Part shown: positions 23,395 to 31,545 of the stretch, piece after piece
Numbering within the stretch: the first letter of the stretch is position 1
Layout of the letters: every line of letters begins with the position of its first letter
Assembly: GCA_963837265.1 (NCBI GenBank)
Contig: CAWIMQ010000011.1
Span: forward strand, 62,001-126,000
Direction of reading: 5' to 3'
Length of the DNA stretch: 64,000 bases
Source of the DNA: DATBLE01 sp963837265
GTDB taxonomy: Bacteria > Actinomycetota > Thermoleophilia > Gaiellales > Gaiellaceae
Notes under the pieces: generated by a model
Told to the model about the DNA's origin: nothing
Databases searched by the model: none
Seen by the model: the letters and a program-made list of their open reading frames with translations, nothing else
Position numbers and translations under genes: made by a program

Positions 23395-24311
23395 CGAGCG
23401 CCCTGGCGACGATCCGTGAGACGCCCGGTCTCGACCTCTACCTCGAGGAGCTGGAGGACCGGCTGCAGCGCACGGTCCGATCCTACGACGGGCTGGTCGC
23501 GGCCGTGTCGCGCGACGCGCTCAGCGCGGGCGGCAAGCGGCTCCGCCCGCTGCTCGTCTTCTTCGCGACGCCGCCGGGCGAGGAGCCCTCGGTTGCGGCG
23601 GGAGCAGCGGTCGAGCTCGTGCACATGGCGACGCTGGTGCACGACGACCTGATCGACGGCGCCGAGTTCCGGCGCGGCCGCGCCTCCGCCTGGACGGCGT
23701 ACGGGCCTGCGGCCGCTCGCGCGACCGGCGACTACCTCTTCGCCCGGGCGTTCGCCGAGCTCGCCGCGACCGGCGACGCCCGGGCGGTCTCGGTGCTCGC
23801 CGACGCGGCGCTCTGCCTGGCCCGCGGGGAGGCGATGCAACGCCGCCAGGCGCACGACCCGGACACGACCGTCGAGGCATACCTCGACCGCTGTGGCCTG
23901 AAGACGGGGAAGCTCTTCGAGGCCGCGTGCCTGCTCGGCGGCGGACCGGTCCGCCGGCATCTCGGCGCCTTCGGCCTGGCCCTCGGGATCGCGTTCCAGA
24001 TCACCGACGACATCCTCGACTGCGCGGGCGAGACGGTCGAGACCGGCAAGATCGCCGGCGTCGACCTGCGCGAGGGCACGCCGACGCTCCCGCTGATCCT
24101 CGCCGCGCGCGAGGACGACGTCGTCCGCGCCGCGCTCGCCGGCGGGCCGCTCGAGGGGGCGCTCGTCCGCGTGGCCGCCACCGGCGCGCTCGACCGTGCC
24201 CGCGAGGTCGCGCTCGACTACGCGCGCCGGGCGAGAGCAAGCCTGAACGGCGAGCTCTACCGGGAAGAGCTGGAGACTCTCACCCACCTGGTCGTTCACC
24301 GGGAGTCTTGA
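23391..24311 (+). CDS. Polyprenyl (all-trans) diphosphate synthase
   Basis: A 306-residue isoprenyl diphosphate synthase. The first aspartate-rich motif is HDDLID with the flanking VHMATLVHDDLIDGAEFRRG, split as VHMATLVHDDLID and GAEFRRG; the second is ITDDILDCAGE. GGKRLRPLLV is the IPP-binding N-terminal block. It probably makes the menaquinone side-chain precursor (hepta- to nonaprenyl), given menG upstream and mqnA 3 bases downstream. Chain length cannot be read with confidence. Residues just before the first motif are small or medium, compatible with a long product. Confidence 0.9.
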   Translation: MTSALATIRETPGLDLYLEELEDRLQRTVRSYDGLVAAVSRDALSAGGKRLRPLLVFFATPPGEEPSVAAGAAVELVHMATLVHDDLIDGAEFRRGRASAWTAYGPAAARATGDYLFARAFAELAATGDARAVSVLADAALCLARGEAMQRRQAHDPDTTVEAYLDRCGLKTGKLFEAACLLGGGPVRRHLGAFGLALGIAFQITDDILDCAGETVETGKIAGVDLREGTPTLPLILAAREDDVVRAALAGGPLEGALVRVAATGALDRAREVALDYARRARASLNGELYREELETLTHLVVHRES

Positions 24312-24314
24312 GCC

Positions 24315-25076
24315 ATGATCCGCCTGGGGCGAATCGCCTACGTGAACATGGCCCCGGTCTTCTTCCGGCTCGAGCACGAGGTCGAGGAGGTGACCGGCGT
24401 CCCGACCGACCTGAACGCGCGTCTCGTCGGCGGCGAGCTCGACCTGGCGCCGATCTCCTCGATCGCGTGGGCCCGGCACGCGGACCGGCTGCGAATCCTG
24501 CCGCGGCTCTGCGTCGGCTCGGAGGGCGCGGTCGACTCGATCCAGCTCGTGTCGAAGCGGCCGCTCGAGCAGGTCCGGCGCGTCGCGGTCACGCCGGAGA
24601 GCGCCACGTCGGTCGTCCTGACCAGGGTGCTGCTCCCCGAGGCCGACCACGTGCCACTCGGAGAGGAGGCGGACGCGAAGCTGCTGATCGGCGACGCGGC
24701 GCTGAAGAGCGCGTTCGAGGACCCGACGCCCCACTACGACCTCGGCCGGCTGTGGCTGGAGCGCACGGGCCTGCCGATGGTCTTCGCCGTCTTCGCGGCC
24801 CCCGAGCCGGTGCCGGCGGGGATGTCGGCGCTCGAGGACGCGCTCGTCGACTCCGTCCGCCGTGCGCGCGCGGAGCCGGAGCGGCTCGCGCACGAGGCGA
24901 GCGAGCGCTACGGCTACCCGCCCGGCTTCCTCGCCAGGTACTTCGAGAAGCTGCGTTACCGGTTCGGCCCCCGCGAGCGCGCGGGCCTGCTCACCTTCCT
25001 GGAGATGGCCCGCGACGTCGGGGAGCTGGACGAGGTGCCGGAGCTCCGGTTCGTGAGCGAGGCGGTGACGGCATGA
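24315..25076 (+). CDS. mqnA: Chorismate dehydratase MqnA (futalosine menaquinone pathway)
   Basis: A 253-residue periplasmic-binding-protein-fold enzyme that dehydrates chorismate to 3-enolpyruvylbenzoate, the first step of the futalosine pathway. The N terminus RLGRIAYVNMAPVFF and LVGGELDLAPISSIAWA are diagnostic of MqnA/MqnD, and VTPESATSVVLTRVLL and DLGRLWLERTGLPMVFAVF support MqnA. Length is normal. Its TGA overlaps the ATG of the next gene (ATGA, 25073-25076), so translation is coupled. Confidence 0.92.
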   Translation: MIRLGRIAYVNMAPVFFRLEHEVEEVTGVPTDLNARLVGGELDLAPISSIAWARHADRLRILPRLCVGSEGAVDSIQLVSKRPLEQVRRVAVTPESATSVVLTRVLLPEADHVPLGEEADAKLLIGDAALKSAFEDPTPHYDLGRLWLERTGLPMVFAVFAAPEPVPAGMSALEDALVDSVRRARAEPERLAHEASERYGYPPGFLARYFEKLRYRFGPRERAGLLTFLEMARDVGELDEVPELRFVSEAVTA

Positions 25077-26581
25077 GAGACGAAGCCGAGTACAAAGGCG
25101 GCAGCCAAGCTGTCGGCCCTGGTGCGAGGCGATGTCGTGACGCCGAAGGCGTCAGCCGTTCCGAGCTCGTCGAGTCGCTGATCGTCCGCCACCCGTCCGT
25201 GCCGCCGGAGGCGGTGCTCAAGGAGGACCTGCTGCGGACGGGGATCGCCTTCGACGACTCCGCGCTCAGCGACAACCTCGACGGCGCGGTGAAGCCGAAG
25301 TCGTACTTCATCTTCTCGTTCGACCAGCAGCCGCTCGCCGAGCTGGGCGAGGCGGCGAGGCGCCGCCCGCCCGAGGAGGTCGCGCTCACCGGCGGGCCGT
25401 ACCGCCTCCGCAGGACGATCGTCTCCGTGCGCGTGAACCCGGCCTCCCCGTACCGGATCGAGGAGGGGCTGCGGCTGACGCTGGAGGGGCGCCACGTCGC
25501 CGACGTCGAGCTGCCCCCGATGCCGGACTACTACCGGCACACGCTCGCGAACGGCAAGACGGTGATGGAGACGGCGCCGACGATCCAGTGGGGCTACCTC
25601 ATCTACCTGACCGTGCTGCGGCTCTGCCAGTACTTCGGTGCCCACGAGGAGTGCAAGTTCTGCGACATAAACCACAACTGGCGGGCTCACAAGCGCGCCG
25701 GGCGGCCCTATACCGGGATCAAGCCGGTCGAGGACGTCCTCGAGGCGCTGGCGATCGTCGCCGAGCACGACACCGAGCAGGCGAGCAGGGCGTACACGCT
25801 CACCGGCGGCTCGGTGACGACCACGGTCGACGGCCTCGAGGAGGCGGACTTCTACGGGCGATACGCGGAGGCGATCGAGGCTCGGTTTCCCGGCCGCTGG
25901 ATCGGCAAGGTCGTCGCCCAGGCGCTCCCACGCGAATCGGTCGAGCGCTACCGGTCCTACGGGATCACGATCTACCACCCGAACTACGAGGTCTGGGACG
26001 CGCGGCTCTTCGCGCTCATCTGCCCCGGCAAGGAGCGCTACGTCGGCCGGGACGAGTGGCACCGGCGGATCCTGGACGCCGCGGAGGTGTTCGGGCCCCG
26101 GCACGTGATCCCGAACTTCGTTGCCGGGATCGAGCTCGCGCGCCCGTTCGGCTTCGACAGCGTCGAGCGGGCGATCGCGTCGACCGCCGAGGGGCTCGAC
26201 TACTTCATGAGCCACGGCGTCACCCCCCGGTTCACGACGTGGTGCCCGGAGCCGTCGACGCCGCTCGGCCGCGACAACCCGGAGGGCGCGCCGCTCGAGT
26301 ATCACGTCCGGCTGCTCGAAACCTACCGGGCCGCGCTCGAGCGCCACGGCCTCGGGCCGCCGCCCGGCTACGGGAAGGCCGGTGCCGGCAACGCCGTGTT
26401 CTCGGTCAGCTCGTTCATGGACGTCCTTCCCGCGGAGGAACCCATGGTTCCCCCGCGAGCCCCCTCCTCCGCTCGCTCGCTACGCTCGCCTCACCTGCTG
26501 CCGGCGGACGCCGCCGCGGCCGCGCCCGCCATGTCGGTCGCGGCCGCGGATTCCCCCACGAACACCGGGCTCGACACATGA
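25073..26581 (+). CDS. Radical SAM protein with CX8CX2C motif, unknown function
   Basis: A 502-residue protein translationally coupled to mqnA upstream and mqnC downstream (ATGA on both sides). The cluster-binding cysteines appear to be C185, C194 and C197 (C-X8-C-X2-C, in LCQYFGAHEECKFCDINH), not the standard CX3CX2C. A barrel-like region follows, with TLTGGSVTTT in the GGE-like position, WIGKVVAQAL, GITIYHPNYEVWD and PRFTTWCPEPSTPLG. The N-terminal 160 residues are a separate domain. The C-terminal tail (about 455-502) is low-complexity and contains a repeat palindrome (26431-26457), so it may be an added extension. It is not MqnE-like; a role in menaquinone synthesis is inferred from position only. 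Confidence 0.75.
   Translation: MRDEAEYKGGSQAVGPGARRCRDAEGVSRSELVESLIVRHPSVPPEAVLKEDLLRTGIAFDDSALSDNLDGAVKPKSYFIFSFDQQPLAELGEAARRRPPEEVALTGGPYRLRRTIVSVRVNPASPYRIEEGLRLTLEGRHVADVELPPMPDYYRHTLANGKTVMETAPTIQWGYLIYLTVLRLCQYFGAHEECKFCDINHNWRAHKRAGRPYTGIKPVEDVLEALAIVAEHDTEQASRAYTLTGGSVTTTVDGLEEADFYGRYAEAIEARFPGRWIGKVVAQALPRESVERYRSYGITIYHPNYEVWDARLFALICPGKERYVGRDEWHRRILDAAEVFGPRHVIPNFVAGIELARPFGFDSVERAIASTAEGLDYFMSHGVTPRFTTWCPEPSTPLGRDNPEGAPLEYHVRLLETYRAALERHGLGPPPGYGKAGAGNAVFSVSSFMDVLPAEEPMVPPRAPSSARSLRSPHLLPADAAAAAPAMSVAAADSPTNTGLDT
26431..26457. repeat. GGAACC palindrome, copy 1 (inside a coding region)
   Basis: Arms CGCGGAGGAACC and GGTTCCCCCGCG around CAT; one arm mismatch. It is the reverse complement of the element at 31519-31545 apart from one base. 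It lies in the C-terminal extension of the radical SAM gene and is followed by GCTCGCTCGC-type low-complexity DNA. Confidence 0.7.
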
Positions 26582-27623
26582 GCCGTCTCGACGTCAACAC
26601 GGCACGCCGGCTCTGGCTGCACGCTCCGACGAGGAGTTGATAGCGCGCGCGAGCGAAGCGCGCGCGCGCTGGCACCGGCCCGGCCATGCGACCTACATGG
26701 TCATGCGGATCGTCAACTACACGAACGTCTGCGTCGCCCAGTGCGACTACTGCGCCTTCTACGTCCTCCCGAATCAGGCCGGCGGCTACGTCCTCTCTCG
26801 CGAGGACGTGTTCGCGAAGATCGACGAGCTGGTCGAGCTCGGCGGCGACCTCGTCGGGTTCAACGGGGGCTTCAACCCGAAGCTCCCGCTCGACTACTAC
26901 TGCGACCTCTTCCGCTCGGTCCGGGAACGGTACGGCGAGCAGGTCGAGTTCTACGCGCTCACCGTCGCCGAGTTCGTCTTTCTCGCCGACCGGGCGCGGC
27001 TCTCGTACGCCGACGCCGCCGTTCGGTTGCGCGACGCGGGCGTGCACTGGGTGACGGGCGGCGGCAGCGAGATCCTCACCGAGGACTTCCGCCGGCGGCA
27101 CGCGAAGTGGAAGTACACGGTCAAGGACTTCCTCGAGGCGCAACGGGCGATCGTCGAGAGCGGGATGCGCACGACCGCGACGATGGTGATCGGCTTCGAC
27201 GAGACGCTCGACGAGCGGCTCGAGCACCTGCAGCGGACGCGCGACTTCCAGGACGAGTGCCTCGCGGACGGCTACGCGGGGCTGTTCTCGTTCCTCTGCT
27301 GGACGTACAAGCCGTACGGAACGGCGTTCGGCGGCGAGGAGGTCTCTGCGCCGGAGTACCGTCGCTGGATCGCCCTCAGCCGGATCTTCCTCGACAACGT
27401 CGAGCATGTCCGCACCTCGGTCTTGACGCAGAACGAGGACGCCTTCCTCGCGCTCGACTACGGCGCCGACGACTTCGACCTGCCGATCGAGGACGAGGTG
27501 ACGCAAAAAGCGGGTGCCCGCATCGACCTCGACCTCGAGCGGCTGCTCGAGGTCCCGCGCCGGCTCGGCTACACGGTCGAGTACCGCCGCGCCGAGCGCC
27601 CTCCCGCGGTGGCGGCTGCCTGA
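26578..27623 (+). CDS. mqnC: Cyclic dehypoxanthinyl futalosine synthase MqnC, apparently frameshifted near the start
   Basis: A radical SAM enzyme closing the ring in the futalosine pathway: CX3CX2C is in NVCVAQCDYCAFY, followed by GGFNPKLPLDYY and WVTGGGSEILTEDFR. The expected start, ATG 26578 (ATGA overlap with the previous gene), encodes SRLDVNTARRLWLHAP and then hits TGA at 26638. The matching continuation, SDEELIARASEAR, is in another frame. One missing base near 26626-26631 would join them into 348 residues, the normal length. Without repair, translation could restart at TTG 26637 (TTGA overlap), losing about 20 residues. It is either a sequencing error, a real mutation, or recoding. 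A GC-only hairpin follows at 26642. Confidence 0.85.
26642..26670. repeat. Hairpin with GCGAAGC head in the mqnC 5' region
   Basis: Arms AGCGCGCGCG and CGCGCGCGCT pair perfectly (10 bp) around A-GCGAAGC-G. It lies 2 bases after the TGA of the short frame and just downstream of the suspected frameshift. It is the third hairpin in the window with this head and a 10-bp stem. Confidence 0.6.
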
Positions 27624-27664
27624 CACAGCGCTCTGGCGACAGCACCGCCGCCCAGTCGAGGGGA

Positions 27665-28606
27665 TCAGCCGCGAGCCCACATCAGCGTGCTGCCGATCGG
27701 GCGGTACCCGAGCTTCTCGTTGACGCTGAGCATCGGACGGTTTGTTTCATCGTTTTCCGTCGAGACCAGGTGCACTTCCTGCCGAGCGGCGTTTACGAGC
27801 GTCGCGCGCTTGACCAGCAGCGCTAGTCCTCGGCCGCGATAGGCGCGCAGTGTGCCGGTCATGTCAGTCACTGCCCGGCCGCCAGAGCCGACGCGAAGAT
27901 GCGAGAAGGAGACAACTCTGTCATCGATCACCGCCGCAACGCTCGCTTCAAGATCCGTGTCCGGATGTCGCCAATAGTCCTCGAACCATTGTTCAAAGGT
28001 GACGTCGTCCATGGCGACCTCACCGGGAACGTCCTGCATCGCCTCCGCATCGAGCTCGTACACCTTGTGTGGGTCGAGAGACCCCAGCGACCGGAGCTCG
28101 ACACCGGACAATCGACCGGGCTCCGGTTTGACCGTGCGCGGACCCACACCGGAAATCCTTGTCGTGTTGGTGTGGCGGAATCCCTTTGCGGTCGCACGCC
28201 TCCGCGACGCCTCCTCAGGAGTCGTGACCGTCAGCATCGTCGCCACCTCGAGCCCTGCCAGGTGTGCCTCGCAACAATCAAACAAGGCCGTCCCCACGCC
28301 GAGGTTACGCGCATCCGGTGCCACGCTCACCTCGAAGAAGCCAGGACGCTCTGCGCTCTGGTGTTCGATCGCCGCCGTCGCCCAACCAACGAGCCTCCCG
28401 CCATCCTCGGCTGCCCAGTAGCGGCGATGGGCACCCGCGGGTGCGACCTCAGCAGTGTGTCGGAGCGCCCCCTCAGAACCAACACGATGGGGCCAGACGA
28501 CATTCAGCAGCTCCACCGCTGACCCGAAATCGCCGCAAACGCCATCCCGCACCACGTGTCCCACCCTATTCCACCGACGGCGATCGCGAACTGAATGCTC
28601 AGGCAT
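27665..28606 (-). CDS. Tandem GNAT acetyltransferase
   Basis: A 313-residue protein from ATG 28606 with two GNAT-like halves. The acetyl-CoA loop of the first is EVSVAPDARNLGVGTALFDCC, split as EVSVAPDARNLGVG and TALFDCC; the second has MTGTLRAYRGRGLALLVKR and NEKLGYRPIG. The two-domain layout is like mycothiol synthase MshD and other tandem GNATs; the substrate is unknown. Base composition is visibly less GC-rich than neighbours and codon use is less biased, which suggests recent acquisition. It is the only minus-strand gene between mqnC and the glycosidase gene. Confidence 0.75.
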   Translation of the reverse strand: MPEHSVRDRRRWNRVGHVVRDGVCGDFGSAVELLNVVWPHRVGSEGALRHTAEVAPAGAHRRYWAAEDGGRLVGWATAAIEHQSAERPGFFEVSVAPDARNLGVGTALFDCCEAHLAGLEVATMLTVTTPEEASRRRATAKGFRHTNTTRISGVGPRTVKPEPGRLSGVELRSLGSLDPHKVYELDAEAMQDVPGEVAMDDVTFEQWFEDYWRHPDTDLEASVAAVIDDRVVSFSHLRVGSGGRAVTDMTGTLRAYRGRGLALLVKRATLVNAARQEVHLVSTENDETNRPMLSVNEKLGYRPIGSTLMWARG

Positions 28607-29056
28607 CGCCACTCCAACGCTGCGGCAAGCGACGGAGCCAGCCGAGCGGCGAGAACCGTCAGCGCAGCGCGGCCGAAGAGTGACGACCGCGCTCACGCGT
28701 CATTGCGGAACACTGGCGCAGGCAGCGTCTCCGTGTCGGTAGGTCGCGGCTGGCGGCCAAGTGCGGCGCCTCCGTCGACACCCCGTTGCGCTCGCCCGCG
28801 AGGTGTACGCAGACCGACCACCGATCGCACCGGCAGCGTTCCCCTGGCCGCCGGAGTAGCTCGGCCGTGTGGCACCAGAGGACGCCGGAGCGGCCCGCTC
28901 GCGGTCGTGCCGATACCCCTCGGGCTCGCTGGACTTGCGGCTGCCGACCGAGCCTCGCACGCGGATGCGACCACCCGCGCGCATCCTCAGGTGAGCTCGG
29001 GCCCCCGACCGAGCGGAAGGAGCGGGGCGGCGCCCGGCTAACCTGAAACCAGGGTC
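28607..29056. other. 450-bp intergenic region with no recognisable gene
   Basis: Upstream of the GNAT gene on one side and the secreted glycosidase gene on the other. No frame carries a recognisable protein. Composition near the GNAT gene is lower in GC, like that gene. A TAACCT box (29039-29044) 12 bases before GTG 29057 is the only promoter-like element seen. Confidence 0.5.
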
Positions 29057-30817
29057 GTGCTTCGCCGTGCCGTCATCGTCTGCGTGCTGGGGCTGGTCCT
29101 CGCCGGGCCCGCCGCCGCCGCTCCACGGGAGCTGATCCCCGGGCTGGCGTTCGATCGCCAGATCCTGTTCACGACCCACGGCCCGGTGGTCGTCAACGTC
29201 CTCACCGTCCCCCGGCCGGGCGGGCTCTGGCAGGTGAACCCGGTGCTCTCGAACGACACGGTCGTCGGCACCGAGCGGCTGACCGACATGGAGAAGCGGT
29301 ACTCGGCCGGCGCAACCGTCGCCGGGATCAACGGCGATCTCTTCGGCGCGAAGGGCGTTCCGAGCGGGATCCTGATGAGGAGCGGTGCGCTCGACCAGCC
29401 GCCGCTCGCCGGCCGCTCGAGCATCGGCCTCGACGCGGGCGGCACGCTCAACGTCGGCCGGGTGACGATGCTCGCCACCTGGCAGGGATCGGGGCCGCGC
29501 CGCGCTCTGAACGACGTCAACGGCCCGGCCGGGTCGAACGGGGTCTCGCTGTTCACGACGGCCTACGGCCCGGCGACGCCGTCGACTCCCGGCTCGGTGG
29601 AGCTCGTCTTCGGCTCGTTCCCGGCGACGACCCCGAACGGCGAGATCGCCGCCACCGTTACCGCCGTCTCCGGCGGCGGGGGAACGGCGATCCCGGCCGG
29701 CGGCGCGGTGCTCGAGGCCCGCGGCGTCGCCGCCACGAGGATGCAGGCGGAGGCGCCGGTCGGCCAGACGGTGAAGGTCCGGCTGATCCTCAAGCCGGCC
29801 TGGGCCGGAATCGTGGACGCCCTCGGCGGGGGGCCGGTGCTGGTGCGGAACGGCAAGCCGGTCTTCCGCGCGAACGAGCAGTTCACCCCCGGCCAGCTCC
29901 TCCCCAGGACGGCCCGCAGCGCGGTCGGCCAGCTCGCCGACGGTCGCCTTCTGCTCGTCACCGTGGACGGCGCCCTGCCCGGCTACAGCGCGGGCGTGAC
30001 CAACTTCGAGCTCGCGCTCCAGCTCGTCCGGCTGGGCGCGGTCACGGCGGCGGCGCTCGACGGCGGCCGCTCGGCGACCATGGCCTTCGACGGGACGCTC
30101 CTCAACCGGCCGACGGGCCCCGAGCGCGCGATCGGCGAGGCGTTGCTGGTCCTCTACGGCGGCGTCTACGTGCCCGAGCCGGTCGCACCGGTGGTGTCGC
30201 CGAACGGGGACGGCGTCGCCGACGCGCAGCAGCTTAGGTACAAGGTCGTCAGGCAGTCCAACGTGACGGCGAGCCTGATCGGCCCGGACGGTCTCGCCCG
30301 CGTCAGCATCTCCGGCCCGGCCGCCCCGGGCACGTATCCCGTCGACTGGCCCGGGACGAAGCCCGACGGCACGCCCGAGCTCGAGGGGCGCTGGCGGTGG
30401 GTCGTGAGCGCGACCGACGACGCGGGCGTCTCCTCGTCCGCCGAGCGCGACTTCCAGCTCAACCGGACGCTCGGGTTCGCCGCCCCGATCCCGCCCACGC
30501 TCGTCGTTCCGCGCCTGAAGCCCCGTGCGGTCGCCGTCGTCCAGCTCTCGCGGCCCGCGACGATCACGGCCAGGATCGAGACCAGCTCGGGCGTCGTCCT
30601 GCGGACGCTGCCGAAGGTGGCCGCCCCCGCCGGCGCGTACGACGTGCTCTGGGACGGGAGGACCGACGGCGGCGCGGTCGTGTACTCGGGCAGCTACGTC
30701 GCACGGGTGACCGCGACCAACGCGGTCGGCTCGGTCAGCCTCGGCGCGACCTTCCCCGTTCACCGCCTGACCGTCTTCAGGATCGAGCCGCCGAAGCCGA
30801 CCGCCGGGAAGAAGTAA
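29057..30817 (+). CDS. Secreted phosphodiester glycosidase (NAGPA domain) with FlgD-like repeats
   Basis: A 586-residue protein. A signal peptide (about 1-22, ending AAAA) is followed by a NAGPA/DUF2233 domain (about 30-375) with AGINGDLFG, ALGGGPVLVRNG, RTARSAVGQLADGRLLLVTVDG (split as RTARSAVGQLADG and RLLLVTVDG) and ALDGGRSATMAFDG. Related enzymes release the sugar capping a phosphodiester on envelope glycans or teichoic acids. From about residue 380 come FlgD-type Ig modules with VSPNGDGVADAQQLRYKV and GTYPVDWPGTKPDG. It is probably a cell-surface glycan enzyme; DedA and sugar-biosynthesis genes follow. Confidence 0.82.
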   Translation: MLRRAVIVCVLGLVLAGPAAAAPRELIPGLAFDRQILFTTHGPVVVNVLTVPRPGGLWQVNPVLSNDTVVGTERLTDMEKRYSAGATVAGINGDLFGAKGVPSGILMRSGALDQPPLAGRSSIGLDAGGTLNVGRVTMLATWQGSGPRRALNDVNGPAGSNGVSLFTTAYGPATPSTPGSVELVFGSFPATTPNGEIAATVTAVSGGGGTAIPAGGAVLEARGVAATRMQAEAPVGQTVKVRLILKPAWAGIVDALGGGPVLVRNGKPVFRANEQFTPGQLLPRTARSAVGQLADGRLLLVTVDGALPGYSAGVTNFELALQLVRLGAVTAAALDGGRSATMAFDGTLLNRPTGPERAIGEALLVLYGGVYVPEPVAPVVSPNGDGVADAQQLRYKVVRQSNVTASLIGPDGLARVSISGPAAPGTYPVDWPGTKPDGTPELEGRWRWVVSATDDAGVSSSAERDFQLNRTLGFAAPIPPTLVVPRLKPRAVAVVQLSRPATITARIETSSGVVLRTLPKVAAPAGAYDVLWDGRTDGGAVVYSGSYVARVTATNAVGSVSLGATFPVHRLTVFRIEPPKPTAGKK

Positions 30818-30820
30818 TCT
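30815..30820 (+). promoter_or_regulatory. -10 box TAATCT overlapping a stop codon
   Basis: TAATCT, 7 bases, GTG 30828 of the DedA gene. The TAA is the stop codon of the glycosidase gene. Confidence 0.45.
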
Positions 30821-30827
30821 CGCCGGG

Positions 30828-31508
30828 GTGGTCGTCGCCTCCCTCACACACGGCATCACCTCGTTCGTCGGCAACCACGGGCTGTACGCCGTCTTCGTCC
30901 TGATGGTGATCGACGCCGTCTTCCCGGCGGCCAGCGAGCTCGTGATGATCTACGGCGGAGCGCTCGCGGCCGGCGCGCTCGCCGGCGGGCACGTCGTCCT
31001 GTTCGGCACGACGATCCGGAGCGCGGCCTGGGGGTTCGTCGCAGTCTCGCTCGCCGGGACGGTCGGCTACCTGCTCGGCTCGCTCGCCGGCTGGGGAATC
31101 GGCGCCTACGGCGGCCGGCCCCTGCTCGAGCGCCGGGGGCGGGCGCTCCACCTCCCGCCGGAGAAGCTCGACCGCGCGGAGGCCTGGTTCGACCGCCGCG
31201 GCGACTGGGCGGTGTTCCTGGGCCGGATCACGCCGGTCGTCCGGTCGTTCATCTCGATCCCGGCCGGGGTCTTCCGCTCTCCGCTGCCGCGCTACACGAT
31301 CCTCACCCTCGCCGGGTCGGCGATCTGGTGCTTCGCGCTCGCCGGCGCCGGCTGGGGTGTCGGAACCGGCTACCGGCGGGTACACGACGAGTTCCGCTGG
31401 GTGGACTACGCTGTCGTTGCCGCGGTGTTCCTGGCCGCGGCCTGGTTGCTGCTCCGCCGCCGGCAAAGGAATCTGCACGACCGTGCCCACGAGTCCACGC
31501 GTGCATAA
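30828..31508 (+). CDS. DedA-family membrane protein
   Basis: A 226-residue SNARE-associated/DedA family protein. It begins with the usual re-entrant helix (LYAVFVLMVIDAVFPAASELV), split as LYAVFVLMVIDAVF and PAASELV, and the family motif GRITPVVRSFISIPAG is at about residues 132-147. Four to five membrane segments are predicted. Bacterial DedA proteins flip undecaprenyl phosphate or other lipids, which fits the neighbouring glycan genes. It is leaderless from GTG 30828. The next gene begins 22 bases after its stop, inside a palindrome. Confidence 0.88.
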   Translation: MVVASLTHGITSFVGNHGLYAVFVLMVIDAVFPAASELVMIYGGALAAGALAGGHVVLFGTTIRSAAWGFVAVSLAGTVGYLLGSLAGWGIGAYGGRPLLERRGRALHLPPEKLDRAEAWFDRRGDWAVFLGRITPVVRSFISIPAGVFRSPLPRYTILTLAGSAIWCFALAGAGWGVGTGYRRVHDEFRWVDYAVVAAVFLAAAWLLLRRRQRNLHDRAHESTRA

Positions 31509-31518
31509 GGAAGGGGCC

Positions 31519-31545
31519 CGCGGGGGAACCATGGGTTCCCCCGCG
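31519..31545. repeat. GGAACC palindrome, copy 2, with the start codon in its centre
   Basis: Perfect 12-base arms CGCGGGGGAACC and GGTTCCCCCGCG flank ATG, which is the start codon of the aminotransferase. One base differs from the reverse complement of the copy at 26431-26457. On RNA the start codon would sit in a 3-base loop. Confidence 0.75.

Noticed and set aside
23927..25072. Upstream in-frame extension of the radical SAM gene
   Set aside because: It is a different frame of the polyprenyl synthase and mqnA genes. The ATGA junction at 25073 marks the true start.
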